From contig NZ_QWGE01000001.1 of NCBI RefSeq assembly GCF_003576375.1, forward strand, positions 62,001 through 126,000: DNA of 64,000 bases, read 5' to 3'. Under the pieces are notes generated by a model. It searched no databases and was not told where the DNA came from. It was given only the letters and a program-made list of their open reading frames with translations. Origin of the DNA: Pontibacter oryzae. GTDB taxonomy: Bacteria; Bacteroidota; Bacteroidia; Cytophagales; Hymenobacteraceae. Position 1 is the stretch's first letter. Every line of letters starts with the position of its first letter. Position numbers and translations under genes: made by a program. Shown piece after piece: positions 36,814-46,721 of the stretch.

Positions 36814-38061
36814 TTAAATGCGCCGCCCTTTTTTCCAGATGTGTGCTGGTTTCAGCTTGCCCTGAAAGTATAGTATATCGCGGTGGTTATCGGTGGCAAA
36901 GGCAACCATGTCGGCTTGCTGGCCTTTCGCAAGTATACCCCTATCAGAGAGATTTAGTGCATAAGCCGCCCGAACTGTGATGGCTGCCAGCGTTTCTGCC
37001 GTAGTAAGTTTTTCGGCTGCGCCAAGTACGGCTGCCTGTACAAGCAAATCGCCCATGGGAGCAGAACCGGGGTTCCAGTCTGTAGCAATGGCCAGGCAAA
37101 GCCCTCCATCCAGCATTTTGCGCGCCGGTGCATAATGCATGCCTAGCCCTAACGAGGCACCTGGCAGCACAGTGGCTACAACACCTGCTTCTTTCAGCAG
37201 TGCAATCTCTTCCTCGCTGCTGGCCTCCAGGTGGTCTGCACTTACAGCGCCTGCCTCGGCGGCTACTTTGCTGCCGCTGGTGCTAAACTGGTCGGCGTGC
37301 ACCGTCAGGTCAAAGCCCATTTCCTTGGCAGCCAACAAGTATTCCAGTGCCTCACCCTCTTTATATGCGGTTTCTTCCACAAAAATATCAACCCTACGCG
37401 CCAAGTCCTGCTCCAGCACCTGAGGCAACAGCTTGGTAACTACTTCCTCAAGGTATATTTTCGCTTCCGCATGCTCGGGTGGCACCATATGCGCCGCCAG
37501 GCAGGTTGGCACCAAATCCAGCGGGTGATGCTTGTTTACAAGTTTAATGGCCTCGAGCATTTTTAGCTCATCTTCCACATTCAGGCCATAGCCGCTTTTT
37601 ACCTCACAGGTGGTAACGCCCTCCTTCAGGTGGCGGTCGCAGCGCTTACGGAGCAGGTCAACGAGTTCTACCAGCGTTGCCTCACGGGTTTTACGCACGC
37701 TATCCAGGATGCCCCCACCATTTCGTGCAATCTCCAGGTATGATTTGCCCGCAACGCGCATGGCATAGTCATTTGCACGGTTACCAGCAAAGCAGATATG
37801 CGTGTGGGCGTCTATCAGACCTGGCAGCAACACTAGTGGTTCATTTATAATTTCCAGATGATACTGCTGTTCCAGCGCCAGTTTATGCAATTTGTCGTAC
37901 GCATCCACTTTTACAACTTCGGTACCATGAACCAGTATGCCCGCACGCTCTAGCACCTGCAGTTGCTCGTCCTGCACCGGTCCGGTTTTTGGCAAACCAG
38001 CCATTGTTAGTATTTGGCTGAAAGGGCCGATAAGCGTATACTTTGCGCTATCTTCTTTCAT
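36814..38061 (-). CDS. hutI: Imidazolonepropionase
   Basis: 415 aa, the normal length. The amidohydrolase motif LIDAHTHICFAGNRANDY is followed by CEVKSGYGLNVEDELKML and VTVLPGASLGLG-type segments; LCLAIATDWNPGSAP carries the late metal ligand Asp. It opens the imidazolone ring to give formimidoylglutamate. It lies between hutU (39 bases upstream) and hutG (24 bases downstream) and is cytoplasmic. Confidence 0.96.
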   Translation of the reverse strand: MKEDSAKYTLIGPFSQILTMAGLPKTGPVQDEQLQVLERAGILVHGTEVVKVDAYDKLHKLALEQQYHLEIINEPLVLLPGLIDAHTHICFAGNRANDYAMRVAGKSYLEIARNGGGILDSVRKTREATLVELVDLLRKRCDRHLKEGVTTCEVKSGYGLNVEDELKMLEAIKLVNKHHPLDLVPTCLAAHMVPPEHAEAKIYLEEVVTKLLPQVLEQDLARRVDIFVEETAYKEGEALEYLLAAKEMGFDLTVHADQFSTSGSKVAAEAGAVSADHLEASSEEEIALLKEAGVVATVLPGASLGLGMHYAPARKMLDGGLCLAIATDWNPGSAPMGDLLVQAAVLGAAEKLTTAETLAAITVRAAYALNLSDRGILAKGQQADMVAFATDNHRDILYFQGKLKPAHIWKKGRRI

Positions 38062-38100
38062 TGTTAAATCTCTTTTAAAGGTTTTTAAGGCTTGCTTATA

Positions 38101-39804
38101 CTATAACTCCAGCCCGAACTCTCTGGCGTTTTCCTGGGCCGTTTCGTAGCCGGCATCAGCATGGCGGAAAATTCCTAGGGCCGGGTCGTTGTAGAGCACG
38201 CGGCGCAGGCAACGATCGGCACGCTCGGTGCCATCGGCAAGTATAACCATGCCTGCGTGCTGCGAGTAACCAATACCTACGCCACCCCCATGATGGAAGG
38301 ATACCCAGGTGGCGCCGCCGGCTGTGTTAGCCATCAGGTTAAGTAACGGCCAATCGGAGATTGCGTCGGACCCGTCTTTCATGCCTTCTGTTTCCCGGTA
38401 TGGGGAGGCCACAGAGCCGCAGTCGAGGTGGTCGCGGCCAATCACGATCGGGGCCTTTACCTTGCCCTCGCGCACCAGTTGGTTAAACAGCAGCCCGGCT
38501 TTCTCACGCTCGCCCATTCCAAGCCAGCAAATACGGCAAGGCAGCCCCTGGAAGGCAACTTTTTCATGTGCCTCATCCAACCACTTAATCATGTGTGTAT
38601 TTTCCGGAAACAGTTCTTTCAGGGCTTCGTCGGTAACGCGAATGTCCTCTGGGTCGCCGGAAAGGGCTGCCCAGCGGAACGGGCCTTTGCCCTCGCAAAA
38701 CAGCGGACGGATATATTCGGGCACAAAGCCCGGAATGTTGAAGGCATTTGCCTCACCACCCTGTTGGGCAAATTCGCGCAGGTTATTTCCATAGTCAAAG
38801 GTTTTACTGCCACGCTGCTGCAGCTCCAGCATAAAGCCCACGTGGCGTGCCATGCTTTTCAGTGATAGCTCTTTATATTTTGTCGGGTCCTGGTGGCGCA
38901 GTTCCTTGGCCTGCTCTAGCGTCAGACCATTCGGGACATAGCCGTTTAATGGATCATGTGCCGATGTTTGGTCAGTGAGGATGTCTGGGGTGATGTTATC
39001 TTCAATCAGTTTTCCGAGCACGTCGCCGATATCACCTACCAAGCCAACAGATAGTGCCTGTCCAGTTTTTTGGGCCTCCAGCACCCAGGCTTTGGCTTCC
39101 TCGTAATCGTGGGTCATTTTATCGATATAGCGGGTGTCGAGGCGCTTCTGGATGCGCGCGGGGTCTACGTCAACACCCAAAAAGGTGGCACCGGCCATCG
39201 TTGCCGCCAAAGGCTGCGCGCCACCCATACCGCCTAAACCGCCCGTTACAAGCAGCTTATGGCGCAGATCGCCCTTAAAATATTTATCGCCGCAGGCAGC
39301 AAAGGTTTCGTAAGTGCCCTGTAAAATACCTTGCGAGCCGATGTAAATCCAGCTGCCGGCCGTCATTTGGCCATACATAATAAGCCCGCGCTTGCGCAGG
39401 TCGTTAAAATACTCCCAAGTGGCCCAATGCGGCACCAGGTTTGAGTTGGCAATGAGTACGCGTGGCGCTTCGGCGTGGGTACGCACCTTGCCCACCGGCT
39501 TCCCCGACTGCACCAGCAGACTCTCATCCTCCTCCAGTTCCAGCAGCACTTCAATTATTTTGCGGGCATCCTCTGGGGTTCTTGCGGCCTGCCCCGTTCC
39601 GCCGTACACAACCAGATCGGCGGGTGCTTCGGCCACTTCATCGGTGAGGTTGTTCAGGAACATGCGGAGTGCAGCTTCGGCTTGCCAGTTTTTAGCGTGC
39701 AGCTCAGGACCTCGCGGCGGGATGTATGTAGGGTGGTTTGCGTACTTCTGGATAAACTCAGTTTTAGTTAGTTTTGATGTTGGGTTTGTTGTGGCGGAAT
39801 TCAT
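38101..39804 (-). CDS. hutU: Urocanate hydratase
   Basis: 567 aa, full length. Near the N-terminus is [18 protein letters not shown], then [34 protein letters not shown] (NAD binding) and [20 protein letters not shown] near the C-terminus, all diagnostic. It adds water to urocanate using tightly bound NAD+. It is the first gene of the minus-strand hut operon. hutH (histidine ammonia-lyase) is not in the window, so urocanate must come from a gene elsewhere. No HutC-type operator was recognised. Confidence 0.97.
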   Translation of the reverse strand: MNSATTNPTSKLTKTEFIQKYANHPTYIPPRGPELHAKNWQAEAALRMFLNNLTDEVAEAPADLVVYGGTGQAARTPEDARKIIEVLLELEEDESLLVQSGKPVGKVRTHAEAPRVLIANSNLVPHWATWEYFNDLRKRGLIMYGQMTAGSWIYIGSQGILQGTYETFAACGDKYFKGDLRHKLLVTGGLGGMGGAQPLAATMAGATFLGVDVDPARIQKRLDTRYIDKMTHDYEEAKAWVLEAQKTGQALSVGLVGDIGDVLGKLIEDNITPDILTDQTSAHDPLNGYVPNGLTLEQAKELRHQDPTKYKELSLKSMARHVGFMLELQQRGSKTFDYGNNLREFAQQGGEANAFNIPGFVPEYIRPLFCEGKGPFRWAALSGDPEDIRVTDEALKELFPENTHMIKWLDEAHEKVAFQGLPCRICWLGMGEREKAGLLFNQLVREGKVKAPIVIGRDHLDCGSVASPYRETEGMKDGSDAISDWPLLNLMANTAGGATWVSFHHGGGVGIGYSQHAGMVILADGTERADRCLRRVLYNDPALGIFRHADAGYETAQENAREFGLEL

Positions 39805-39907
39805 AGTTGATCGGTTTAAAGTAAGGTTATACCCAATTATCCGAAAATTTTAGCAGAAAGTATAGTTTCAGCATCATAAATTGCAACACACATACATTCA
39901 AAATCCT

Positions 39908-40531
39908 ATGATACCAGCCCTGCAGAGCCTACCTGAGCTTTTCGGAAGCATAGACATTTATCTGTTCGACCAGTTGCTGAAAGGCCGTGTACGAGAAGGC
40001 ATGAAACTACTTGATGCCGGCTGCGGCGAGGGCCGGAACATTGGTTACCTCCTGCAAGCTGGGGTAAAAGTATATGGCGCCGATGCCTCGGATGTAGCAA
40101 TCCGTGAAGCCAGGCAAATGGCTGCAAAGTACGCCCCGGAAAAGTATAAAGAGCATTTTGCAGTTGCTGACCTTGCGGCACTGCCCTATCAGGCAGCAAA
40201 TTTTGACGTGGTGATTTGCAGCGCAGTGCTGCATTTTGCCCGGAACGAAGCGCACTTCCGAAGCATGTTCCAAGAATTATGGCGCGTGTTGCAGCCTGGG
40301 GGCATGCTTTTTTGCCGGTTCAGCACCACCATAGGTATGGAAGGGAAATTGATTGCGATTGGACCAAGTTTGTATCAGATGCCCAATGGCCCGGTTTGGT
40401 TTCTTGCTGATGAACCCTTAGTGAGGGAGCTAGTTTATACTTTGGAGGCAGAAATGCTTGAGCCCCTGAAAACAGTGTTAGTAGAGGATAAACGAAGTAT
40501 GACCACGCTGGTGCTGCGCAAAAACTCCTAA
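39908..40531 (+). CDS. Class I SAM-dependent methyltransferase
   Basis: 207 aa from the ATG at 39908; a TTG at 39881 would add an unlikely N-terminus. Motif I is LLDAGCGEGRNIGYLL near 40, followed by VYGADASDVAIREAR (acidic end of strand 2) and DVVICSAVLHFARNEAHF. The substrate cannot be told. It is divergent from hutU and convergent with the alcohol dehydrogenase, with a strong hairpin between. Confidence 0.85.
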   Translation: MIPALQSLPELFGSIDIYLFDQLLKGRVREGMKLLDAGCGEGRNIGYLLQAGVKVYGADASDVAIREARQMAAKYAPEKYKEHFAVADLAALPYQAANFDVVICSAVLHFARNEAHFRSMFQELWRVLQPGGMLFCRFSTTIGMEGKLIAIGPSLYQMPNGPVWFLADEPLVRELVYTLEAEMLEPLKTVLVEDKRSMTTLVLRKNS

Positions 40532-40540
40532 GGTAAGTAT

Positions 40541-40582
40541 AAAAAAGAGCCCAAACCTGACTTCAGGTTTGGGCTCTTTTTT
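40541..40582. terminator. Bidirectional terminator between methyltransferase and alcohol dehydrogenase
   Basis: A 19-20-bp stem (40541-40560 with 40563-40582) with A/T-rich feet on both sides, giving U-runs in either direction. The AAGTATA word at 40535-40541 forms its outer edge. Confidence 0.92.
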
Positions 40583-40596
40583 ACTTGTGGTAAATC

Positions 40597-41637
40597 CTAC
40601 AGCGTAGACATATCAATAACGAACCGGTATTTTACATCGCCCTTCTCCATACGCTCGTAGGCTTCGTTAATATAATCCATCGGTATCACCTCTACATCCG
40701 AAACAATGTTGTGCTCGGCGCAGTAATCCAGCATTTCCTGAGTTTCCTGTATACCTCCGATGAGGGAGCCCACCAGCCTGCGGCGTTTAAATAACAGGTT
40801 TGCTGCCATTACTTCGGCAGGTGCTGGCGGTGCACCCAGCAAAATCATGGTGCCATCACGTTTCAGCAAATTCAGGTACATGTTATAATCATGCGGCGCA
40901 GAAACCGTATCGATGATAAAGTCGAAAGTTTCGGCCAGCTCTTTCATGGTTTCCTCGTTCTTGGTGATGGCGAAGTTGTGCGCCCCCAGATCTCTGGCAT
41001 CCTGCTCTTTACCAGGCGAGGTACTCAGCACCGTAACATCAGCACCGCGCGAGGCAGCAATTTTAACGGCCATATGGCCTAAGCCGCCTAAGCCAACAAT
41101 GCCTACCCGGTGCCCCTGTCCTATTTTCCATTCCATAATCGGAGAATAGGTGGTAATACCCGCACATAGCAATGGCGCTACATGCGACAGTTCAAGGTTT
41201 TCGGGTACCTTTAAAGTATACTTCTCATCTACCACGATCTTATTGGAATACCCACCATAAGTCAGGCTGCCATCTTTATCGTAGCCATTGTAGGTCATCA
41301 CGAGGTTGTTTTCGCAATACTGCTCTAGGCCGTCCTCGCAGCTGCGGCAGTGGCGGCAGGAGTCCACAAAGCAACCGATGCCGGCCAAATCACCCTCCTT
41401 AAACCGTGAAACGTGGCTGCCAACTTGCTTCACGCGCCCAACAATCTCATGGCCCGGTACCATCGGGTAAATGGAGTTGCCCCATTCGTTGCGCACCTGG
41501 TGCAGGTCCGAGTGGCACACGCCACAATAAAGTATGTCAATGAGCACATCCTTGGCGCCCACCTCGCGGCGCTCAAAACTAAAATCGCCTAAAGGCGCAC
41601 TTGCCTCCTTCACGGCATATCCCTTGCTTTGTATCAT
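40597..41637 (-). CDS. Zinc-dependent alcohol/aldehyde dehydrogenase (YahK/cinnamyl-alcohol type)
   Basis: 346 aa. Catalytic zinc motifs are YCGVCHSD and PGHEIVGRV. The structural zinc loop has four Cys (CRHCRSCEDGLEQYC). The Rossmann motif GIVGLGGLGHMAVK is followed by TVLSTSPGK, consistent with NADP(H). The group reduces a wide range of aldehydes in the cytosol, so the true substrate is unclear. It is a single gene ending at the bidirectional terminator. Confidence 0.92.
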   Translation of the reverse strand: MIQSKGYAVKEASAPLGDFSFERREVGAKDVLIDILYCGVCHSDLHQVRNEWGNSIYPMVPGHEIVGRVKQVGSHVSRFKEGDLAGIGCFVDSCRHCRSCEDGLEQYCENNLVMTYNGYDKDGSLTYGGYSNKIVVDEKYTLKVPENLELSHVAPLLCAGITTYSPIMEWKIGQGHRVGIVGLGGLGHMAVKIAASRGADVTVLSTSPGKEQDARDLGAHNFAITKNEETMKELAETFDFIIDTVSAPHDYNMYLNLLKRDGTMILLGAPPAPAEVMAANLLFKRRRLVGSLIGGIQETQEMLDYCAEHNIVSDVEVIPMDYINEAYERMEKGDVKYRFVIDMSTL

Positions 41638-41739
41638 AACTTGGTTTTAAAGGTTTGAATGCAAACAGCCGTGCTGGCTGCATGTTTAAAGCGGTGAAAA
41701 GACAAATTTCTCCATCTTCCGGCACGGATGATGCCGCTG

Positions 41740-42222
41740 CTATTTTTTTCGTAGTGATAAAATATACCTGGCCATAATGCGGGCATCTTCCTTCTCCAGG
41801 TCCGGGTGCGGCGTCATGGGCACCTGGCCCCAAACACCAGCCCCACCCTCTAGAATTTTCCCGGCCAGGTAGTCTACGTTTTTATCATTGAATTCATACT
41901 TTTGGGCTACATCCACATACGAGGGGCCAACGATTTTCTGCTTCTCCTGGTGGCACGAAAGGCAATCAGACATGGCAATTAGCTTTGCGCCTTGTTCATA
42001 GTTTTGCGCCTGTAATTGCTCTCCGGTTGCCGCTGCACTGTCGGTTAGTTCATTTACTGCGGCATCAGTACCAACCTTGGTTTGCTCTATGGGTGCAGCC
42101 GCTTCTTCGGTGGCTGCCGCGCGTTTGTCTGCGTCGTAATAATCCTCATACTCGGAATTACTGCTGCCGCCACAACTCACTAAAAACAGGCTACAGCCTA
42201 AGATTGTCAGTATATTTTTCAT
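41740..42222 (-). CDS. Cytochrome c lipoprotein
   Basis: 160 aa. The signal MKNILTILGCSLFLVSC has a lipobox. An Ala/Glu-rich linker runs to about 75, then a class I cytochrome c domain with the haem motif CLSCH (Cys87, Cys90, His91) and VPMTPHP with the likely axial Met near 139. It is probably anchored in the envelope and carries electrons. It stands alone, divergent from the metalloprotease. Confidence 0.88.
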   Translation of the reverse strand: MKNILTILGCSLFLVSCGGSSNSEYEDYYDADKRAAATEEAAAPIEQTKVGTDAAVNELTDSAAATGEQLQAQNYEQGAKLIAMSDCLSCHQEKQKIVGPSYVDVAQKYEFNDKNVDYLAGKILEGGAGVWGQVPMTPHPDLEKEDARIMARYILSLRKK

Positions 42223-42419
42223 GTTTTATACTTTGTTACCTGATGAGATAGTCTATACGCTAAGTGCGCGCCTTAGTGTTAAAATTCTGCGAAAGGCCTC
42301 CGTCTGCACCAGCTTAAGCAAATGATTTTCATCTTTCTAGCACTTCCTGGAAGTATGTCAGCCAATAAATATAGAAAATGGCTATCTTACCTTTCCATCT
42401 TTATACGAACACCTTTTTC

Positions 42420-44867
42420 ATGAAAACACTTTTGCTTAGAGGGCTTTGCCTCCTGCTGTTACTTACATGCATGGCAATCCACACTGCCCAGGCTCAAAAG
42501 CTGCCCAGTATTGCCTCCAAAACTGTTGGCATGCAAAAATACTTCGGCTTTTTTCCGTTTTACTATGATGATGAAACAGGTAAAATCTGGCTTGAAATTG
42601 ATAAACTGAACCAGGAGTTCCTGTATGTGAACTCGCTGCCAGCCGGCCTGGGCTCTAACGACATCGGCCTGGACCGCGGACAACTGGGCGGCGAGCGCGT
42701 GGTATACTTCAGTAGGCAGGGCCCCAAAGTAATGCTGGTGCAGCCCAACCTGGCTTATCGTGCCACCACAAACAACCCCAACGAGCGCCGCGCCGTGGAG
42801 GAGTCTTTTGCACAATCCATACTTTGGGGTTTTAAAGCCGAAGCCGCAGACGGCAGCAAAGTGCTGGTAGACGCCACCGATTTCCTGCTCCGCGACGCCC
42901 ACGATGTAACCGGAAGTATAAAACGCAGCAAGCAGGGAAGCTATAAACTCGATGCCAGCCGCTCGGCGTTATACTTGCCGCGCACCAAGAACTTTCCGCA
43001 GAACACTGAGTTTGAGGCCACGCTTACCTTTACCGGTGGCGAGGATGCCGGCCGCTTAGTGCGCGAGGTAGCCCCGGACGCGCAGGCACTCACGCTGCGG
43101 CAGCACCACTCCTTCATTCAACTGCCCGATAATAAGTATAAACCTCGCGAGGCCGACCCACGAGCCGGCTTCTTCGGTATTTCTTACCTGGATTATGCCA
43201 CGCCGGTAGATGAGGATATTGATAAGCGTTTTATAGCGCGCCACAGGCTAGCGAAAAAGAACCCTTCAGCCAAAGTATCAGAAGCCGTTGAGCCCATCGT
43301 GTACTATGTTGACAATGGCGCACCGGAGCCTATCCGTTCGGCATTACTAGATGGCGCACGCTGGTGGAACCAGGCCTTTGAGGCGGCTGGGTATAAAGAT
43401 GCTTTCCGGGTGGAGGTGCTGCCTGACTCTGCCGACCCGATGGATGTGCGCTACAACCTCATCCAGTGGGTGCACCGCAGCACACGCGGTTGGTCTTACG
43501 GTGCTTCAGTAGTTGATCCGCGCACCGGAGAGATTATCAAAGGGCATGTGTCTTTAGGTTCTTTACGTGTTCGCCAAGACTACATGATCGCCGAAGGTTT
43601 GCTTGCTCCTTATCAAAATGGTAAATCTGAAAACAAAGCCATGATGGACATGGCGCTGGCGCGCATCCGGCAGCTGTCGGCCCACGAGTTAGGCCATACG
43701 CTGGGTATCATGCACAACTATGCAGCCAACAACAACGCCTCAGTTATGGATTACCCGCACCCGCAAGCCAAGCTAGACCGCACCGGCAACATCGACCTGA
43801 GCCAGGCCTACGGTACCGAGATCGGAGCCTGGGATAAAACCGCCATCGCCTACGGCTACCAGGATTTCCCGGCCGGCACCGATGAGAAAAAGGCCTTGGA
43901 TGAGATTCTGGCCAAAAGCCGCGCACAGGGCCTGCTGTTTATCTCGGACCGCGATGCCCGCTCCCCGGGCGGGGCACACCCGGTTGCACACCTCTGGGAT
44001 AACGGGAAGGATGCCACTGATGAGCTACTGAATGTGCTCCGCATCCGTGAGAAAGCTTTAAAGAACTTTTCGGAGAACAACATTAAGCCAGGCACAGCCA
44101 TGAGCACTTTGGAGGATGTTCTGGTGCCTGTTTACAATTACCACCGCTACCAAACGGAAGCTGTTGCCAAGCTTATTGGCGGCGTGAACTATACTTATGC
44201 CGTGCGCGGCGATGGCCAACTAACTACTGAAGTAGTACCCAAGCGAGAGCAACAGCAGGCGCTACAGGCCTTGCTGCGCACCTTATCACCGGAGGTGCTC
44301 ACGCTGCCAGAAAATATCATCGCCCTTATCCCGCCACGCGCCCCAGGCCTTAAAAGCAGCCGCGAACTGTTCGAGAAACGCACCGGCCTTACTTTTGACC
44401 CATTGGCTGCCGCAGAAGCTTCCGCAGATTTTACACTATCATTCCTGTTGCACCCGGAACGTGCCTCCAGGCTGGTAGAACTGGGCGCCCGCGACAATAA
44501 CCTCAGCCTGCAGGATGTGGTAAACCAACTGGTTGACAATACCTGGAAGGGGCAATACGAGAAAGGACTGCAGGAGCAGGTGCAGCTGCAAACCGAGCAG
44601 CTTGTACTGACACACCTGCTTAGCCTTGCCCATAACGAGGCTGCCTCGTACCAGGCACGCGCTGTAGCTACAGAAGCCCTAAAAGACCTAAAGGGATTCA
44701 TCGCAAGCAAGCAGCGCTCCCTAAAGAAAGATTCCTACCAGGCCCACCTTACTTTTGCGCTGGCCCGCCTGAACCGCCCGGTTACGGAAGAGGTTAAACC
44801 AAGTCGCCCACTTGACCTGCCTCCCGGCTCCCCGATAGGCAGCGGGTATTTAATGCAATGTGACTAA
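42420..44867 (+). CDS. Secreted zinc metalloprotease of the DUF5117/DUF4953 (metzincin) family
   Basis: 815 aa from the ATG at 42420, where the signal peptide MKTLLLRGLCLLLLLTCMAI...AQ begins; an upstream in-frame ATG is less likely. DUF5117-like sequence (IGLDRGQLGGERVVYF) is near 75-100. The zinc motif HELGHTLGIMHN (HExxHxxGxxHN, about residue 422) defines a metzincin, and the later SVMDYPHP is a Met-turn-like segment. These proteins are widespread in Bacteroidota; substrates are not known to me. The gene ends before a strong hairpin. Confidence 0.9.
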   Translation: MKTLLLRGLCLLLLLTCMAIHTAQAQKLPSIASKTVGMQKYFGFFPFYYDDETGKIWLEIDKLNQEFLYVNSLPAGLGSNDIGLDRGQLGGERVVYFSRQGPKVMLVQPNLAYRATTNNPNERRAVEESFAQSILWGFKAEAADGSKVLVDATDFLLRDAHDVTGSIKRSKQGSYKLDASRSALYLPRTKNFPQNTEFEATLTFTGGEDAGRLVREVAPDAQALTLRQHHSFIQLPDNKYKPREADPRAGFFGISYLDYATPVDEDIDKRFIARHRLAKKNPSAKVSEAVEPIVYYVDNGAPEPIRSALLDGARWWNQAFEAAGYKDAFRVEVLPDSADPMDVRYNLIQWVHRSTRGWSYGASVVDPRTGEIIKGHVSLGSLRVRQDYMIAEGLLAPYQNGKSENKAMMDMALARIRQLSAHELGHTLGIMHNYAANNNASVMDYPHPQAKLDRTGNIDLSQAYGTEIGAWDKTAIAYGYQDFPAGTDEKKALDEILAKSRAQGLLFISDRDARSPGGAHPVAHLWDNGKDATDELLNVLRIREKALKNFSENNIKPGTAMSTLEDVLVPVYNYHRYQTEAVAKLIGGVNYTYAVRGDGQLTTEVVPKREQQQALQALLRTLSPEVLTLPENIIALIPPRAPGLKSSRELFEKRTGLTFDPLAAAEASADFTLSFLLHPERASRLVELGARDNNLSLQDVVNQLVDNTWKGQYEKGLQEQVQLQTEQLVLTHLLSLAHNEAASYQARAVATEALKDLKGFIASKQRSLKKDSYQAHLTFALARLNRPVTEEVKPSRPLDLPPGSPIGSGYLMQCD

Positions 44868-44885
44868 AACTATTTAAACGAGTAT

Positions 44886-44931
44886 AAAGCAAACCGCCCT
44901 GTCAGAAAATTCTGGCTGGGCGGTTTGCTTT
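44886..44931 (+). terminator. Terminator after the metalloprotease gene
   Basis: A 14-bp outer stem (44886-44899 with 44918-44931) and an inner 5-bp stem (44903-44907 with 44910-44914), followed by T-rich sequence. It starts 19 bases after the stop. Confidence 0.88.
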
Positions 44932-45065
44932 TAAAGCTATAGAGATGAAGGTTAGCCATACTCTTGGTTATCTAATTCGGCTATACTTTAACCTTTGTAT
45001 ACATTTAGTTTGATGCCGCGTAAACAGGTGAGTTAAAATACTTTATTAACTCAACTCCACCATCG

Positions 45066-45512
45066 ATGCAACTTTTATACTCCCTTCAGCAGACCATTTC
45101 TGAACCTGTGAACGAAGTGCCAGCAGAGGGTATAGAAGGAGCTGTGATAAATGCGGTGCAGTGGCTGAAATTAGGCGTTGAAACGATTGGGGCGCTTATT
45201 ATTGGGTTGGGTGTAGTGATTGCCGTGTATTACTTTATCCGGGCCCTGATTCCGCCGCAGATGCATAGCTACAACAAAGTACGCCTGATATTGGCACGTT
45301 ACCTGGCGCTGGCGCTGGAGTTTCAGCTGGGTGCCGATATACTTTCCACGGCCATCGCCCCGTCCTGGGACCAAATTGGTAAATTGGGCGCCATTGCTGT
45401 TATCAGAACCATGCTTAACTACTTCCTGACCCGCGAAATGGCCGAGGAGCGCGAAGCCACCGGAGAAGCCGACGACAGATCGCTGACCCCGGAGCCAGCC
45501 AAAGCCAAATAG
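45066..45512 (+). CDS. DUF1622 membrane protein
   Basis: 148 aa. Hydrophobic segments at about 38-60 and 80-115 and the LARYLALALEFQLGADIL segment match DUF1622, small inner-membrane proteins of unknown role. The C-terminus is charged. It stands 95 bases before the first pseudouridine synthase. Confidence 0.8.
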   Translation: MQLLYSLQQTISEPVNEVPAEGIEGAVINAVQWLKLGVETIGALIIGLGVVIAVYYFIRALIPPQMHSYNKVRLILARYLALALEFQLGADILSTAIAPSWDQIGKLGAIAVIRTMLNYFLTREMAEEREATGEADDRSLTPEPAKAK

Positions 45513-45550
45513 CCCTAGGTGGTAAAATAGGTAAATCAGTGGCTTTCCTG

Positions 45551-45558
45551 TACTTTTG
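45551..45558 (+). promoter_or_regulatory. Putative -7 box (TACTTTTG) of the first pseudouridine synthase gene
   Basis: A perfect TAnnTTTG match 54 bases before the ATG at 45613. The -33 element is not clear. Confidence 0.4.
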
Positions 45559-45612
45559 CCAAAAGATGTTTTGCACAAGTACGGCGTTTAGCGCCGTTAG
45601 TGCCTTTTGCCT

Positions 45613-46593
45613 ATGGAACCGATCAGACTCAACAAATTTATAAGCGACTCCGGACTTTGCTCGCGCCGCGAAGCCGACAAGATGATAGAACATGGCCGCG
45701 TAATGGTGAACGGCAAGCGCCCGGAAGTAGGAGCCCGCATCACTGTAAAGGATAAGGTACGCGTAGACGGCAACTTACTGGCGGTAGACGCTGTGGAGCC
45801 GGTTTACCTGCTGCTCAACAAGCCGCCGGGCATCGAAACCACCACCGATACCTCGCAGCGCGACAACATCATCAGCTTTACAAACTACCCCGAGCGCATT
45901 TTCCCGGTTGGGCGCCTCGACAAGGATTCCGAAGGCCTGATTATACTTACCAACAACGGCGACATCGTAAACAAGATACTGCGGGCTGGTAACAAGCACG
46001 AGAAAGAATACGTGGTAACCGTGGATAAGCCCATTAATCAGGAGTTTGTGGAGCGCATGAGCAATGGCGTATCCATACTTGGGGTAAATACTAAAAAATG
46101 TAAGGTAACCCAGGAAGGCCCTAACCGCTTCCGGATCATACTTACACAAGGCATGAACCGCCAGATCAGGCGCATGTGCGAGGCACTGGGCTATGAGGTG
46201 CAAACGCTGCAGCGCACACGCATCATGCACCTCTCGCTGGCAAAAATCCCGCTTGGCCAGTGGCGCAGCATGACCGAAACCGAAATAGCGGAAATGATGC
46301 GCCTGGTAGAGCACTCCACCAAAACCGAGGAAGCATCTGGGAGTAAAAAGAAAACCACCGGCACGGATGCTTCCACCAAAAGCCAAAAACCAAAGGCGCG
46401 TTCTAACGCCGCATCAAGCAGACCGCCACGCACAGGTGGCGGCCCTAAAAGCGGAGGTAAAAGCAGCCCTGGCAGCAAACGCGATAAGCCCAAAACTAGC
46501 GGAAGTGCACGAGGCTCTCGTGGTGCCTCAAAAGGCAGCCCGAAAGGCGGCAGCAGCAAAGGCAAAAGCACCGGCGGAAGACGTGGACGCTAA
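45613..46593 (+). CDS. RluF-like pseudouridine synthase with a long basic tail
   Basis: 326 aa from the ATG at 45613 (a TTG lies six bases upstream). An S4 RNA-binding domain (about 1-60: RLNKFISDSGLCSRREADKM) precedes an RsuA/RluB/E/F-type catalytic domain. The catalytic motif is GRLDKDSEGL with the Asp nucleophile, and MNRQIRRMCEALGYEV is canonical. The last about 90 residues are a low-complexity Lys/Ser/Gly/Arg tail, typical of Bacteroidota members and likely RNA-binding. It modifies a uridine in 23S rRNA; the exact position (U2604 for RluF) is inferred. A paralogue follows in tandem. Confidence 0.88.
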   Translation: MEPIRLNKFISDSGLCSRREADKMIEHGRVMVNGKRPEVGARITVKDKVRVDGNLLAVDAVEPVYLLLNKPPGIETTTDTSQRDNIISFTNYPERIFPVGRLDKDSEGLIILTNNGDIVNKILRAGNKHEKEYVVTVDKPINQEFVERMSNGVSILGVNTKKCKVTQEGPNRFRIILTQGMNRQIRRMCEALGYEVQTLQRTRIMHLSLAKIPLGQWRSMTETEIAEMMRLVEHSTKTEEASGSKKKTTGTDASTKSQKPKARSNAASSRPPRTGGGPKSGGKSSPGSKRDKPKTSGSARGSRGASKGSPKGGSSKGKSTGGRRGR

Positions 46594-46645
46594 TCCTATT
46601 TGCCGCGCAAGTATAAAGGCAATAGGTAAACCAATCCTTTTGCCG

Positions 46646-46653
46646 TAATTTTG
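46646..46653 (+). promoter_or_regulatory. Putative -7 box (TAATTTTG) of the second pseudouridine synthase gene
   Basis: A perfect TAnnTTTG match 68 bases before the ATG at 46722, suggesting the tandem paralogue has its own promoter. Confidence 0.4.
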
Positions 46654-46721
46654 AGTTTTTAAATACAGGGTGCTGCCAGGTTTTCAACGTATAAATCGGT
46701 TGCTGCGCTCGCCACAACATC

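Noticed and set aside
39392..39853. Plus-strand 153-codon frame opposite hutU
   Set aside because: Antisense to a full-length, diagnostic urocanate hydratase.
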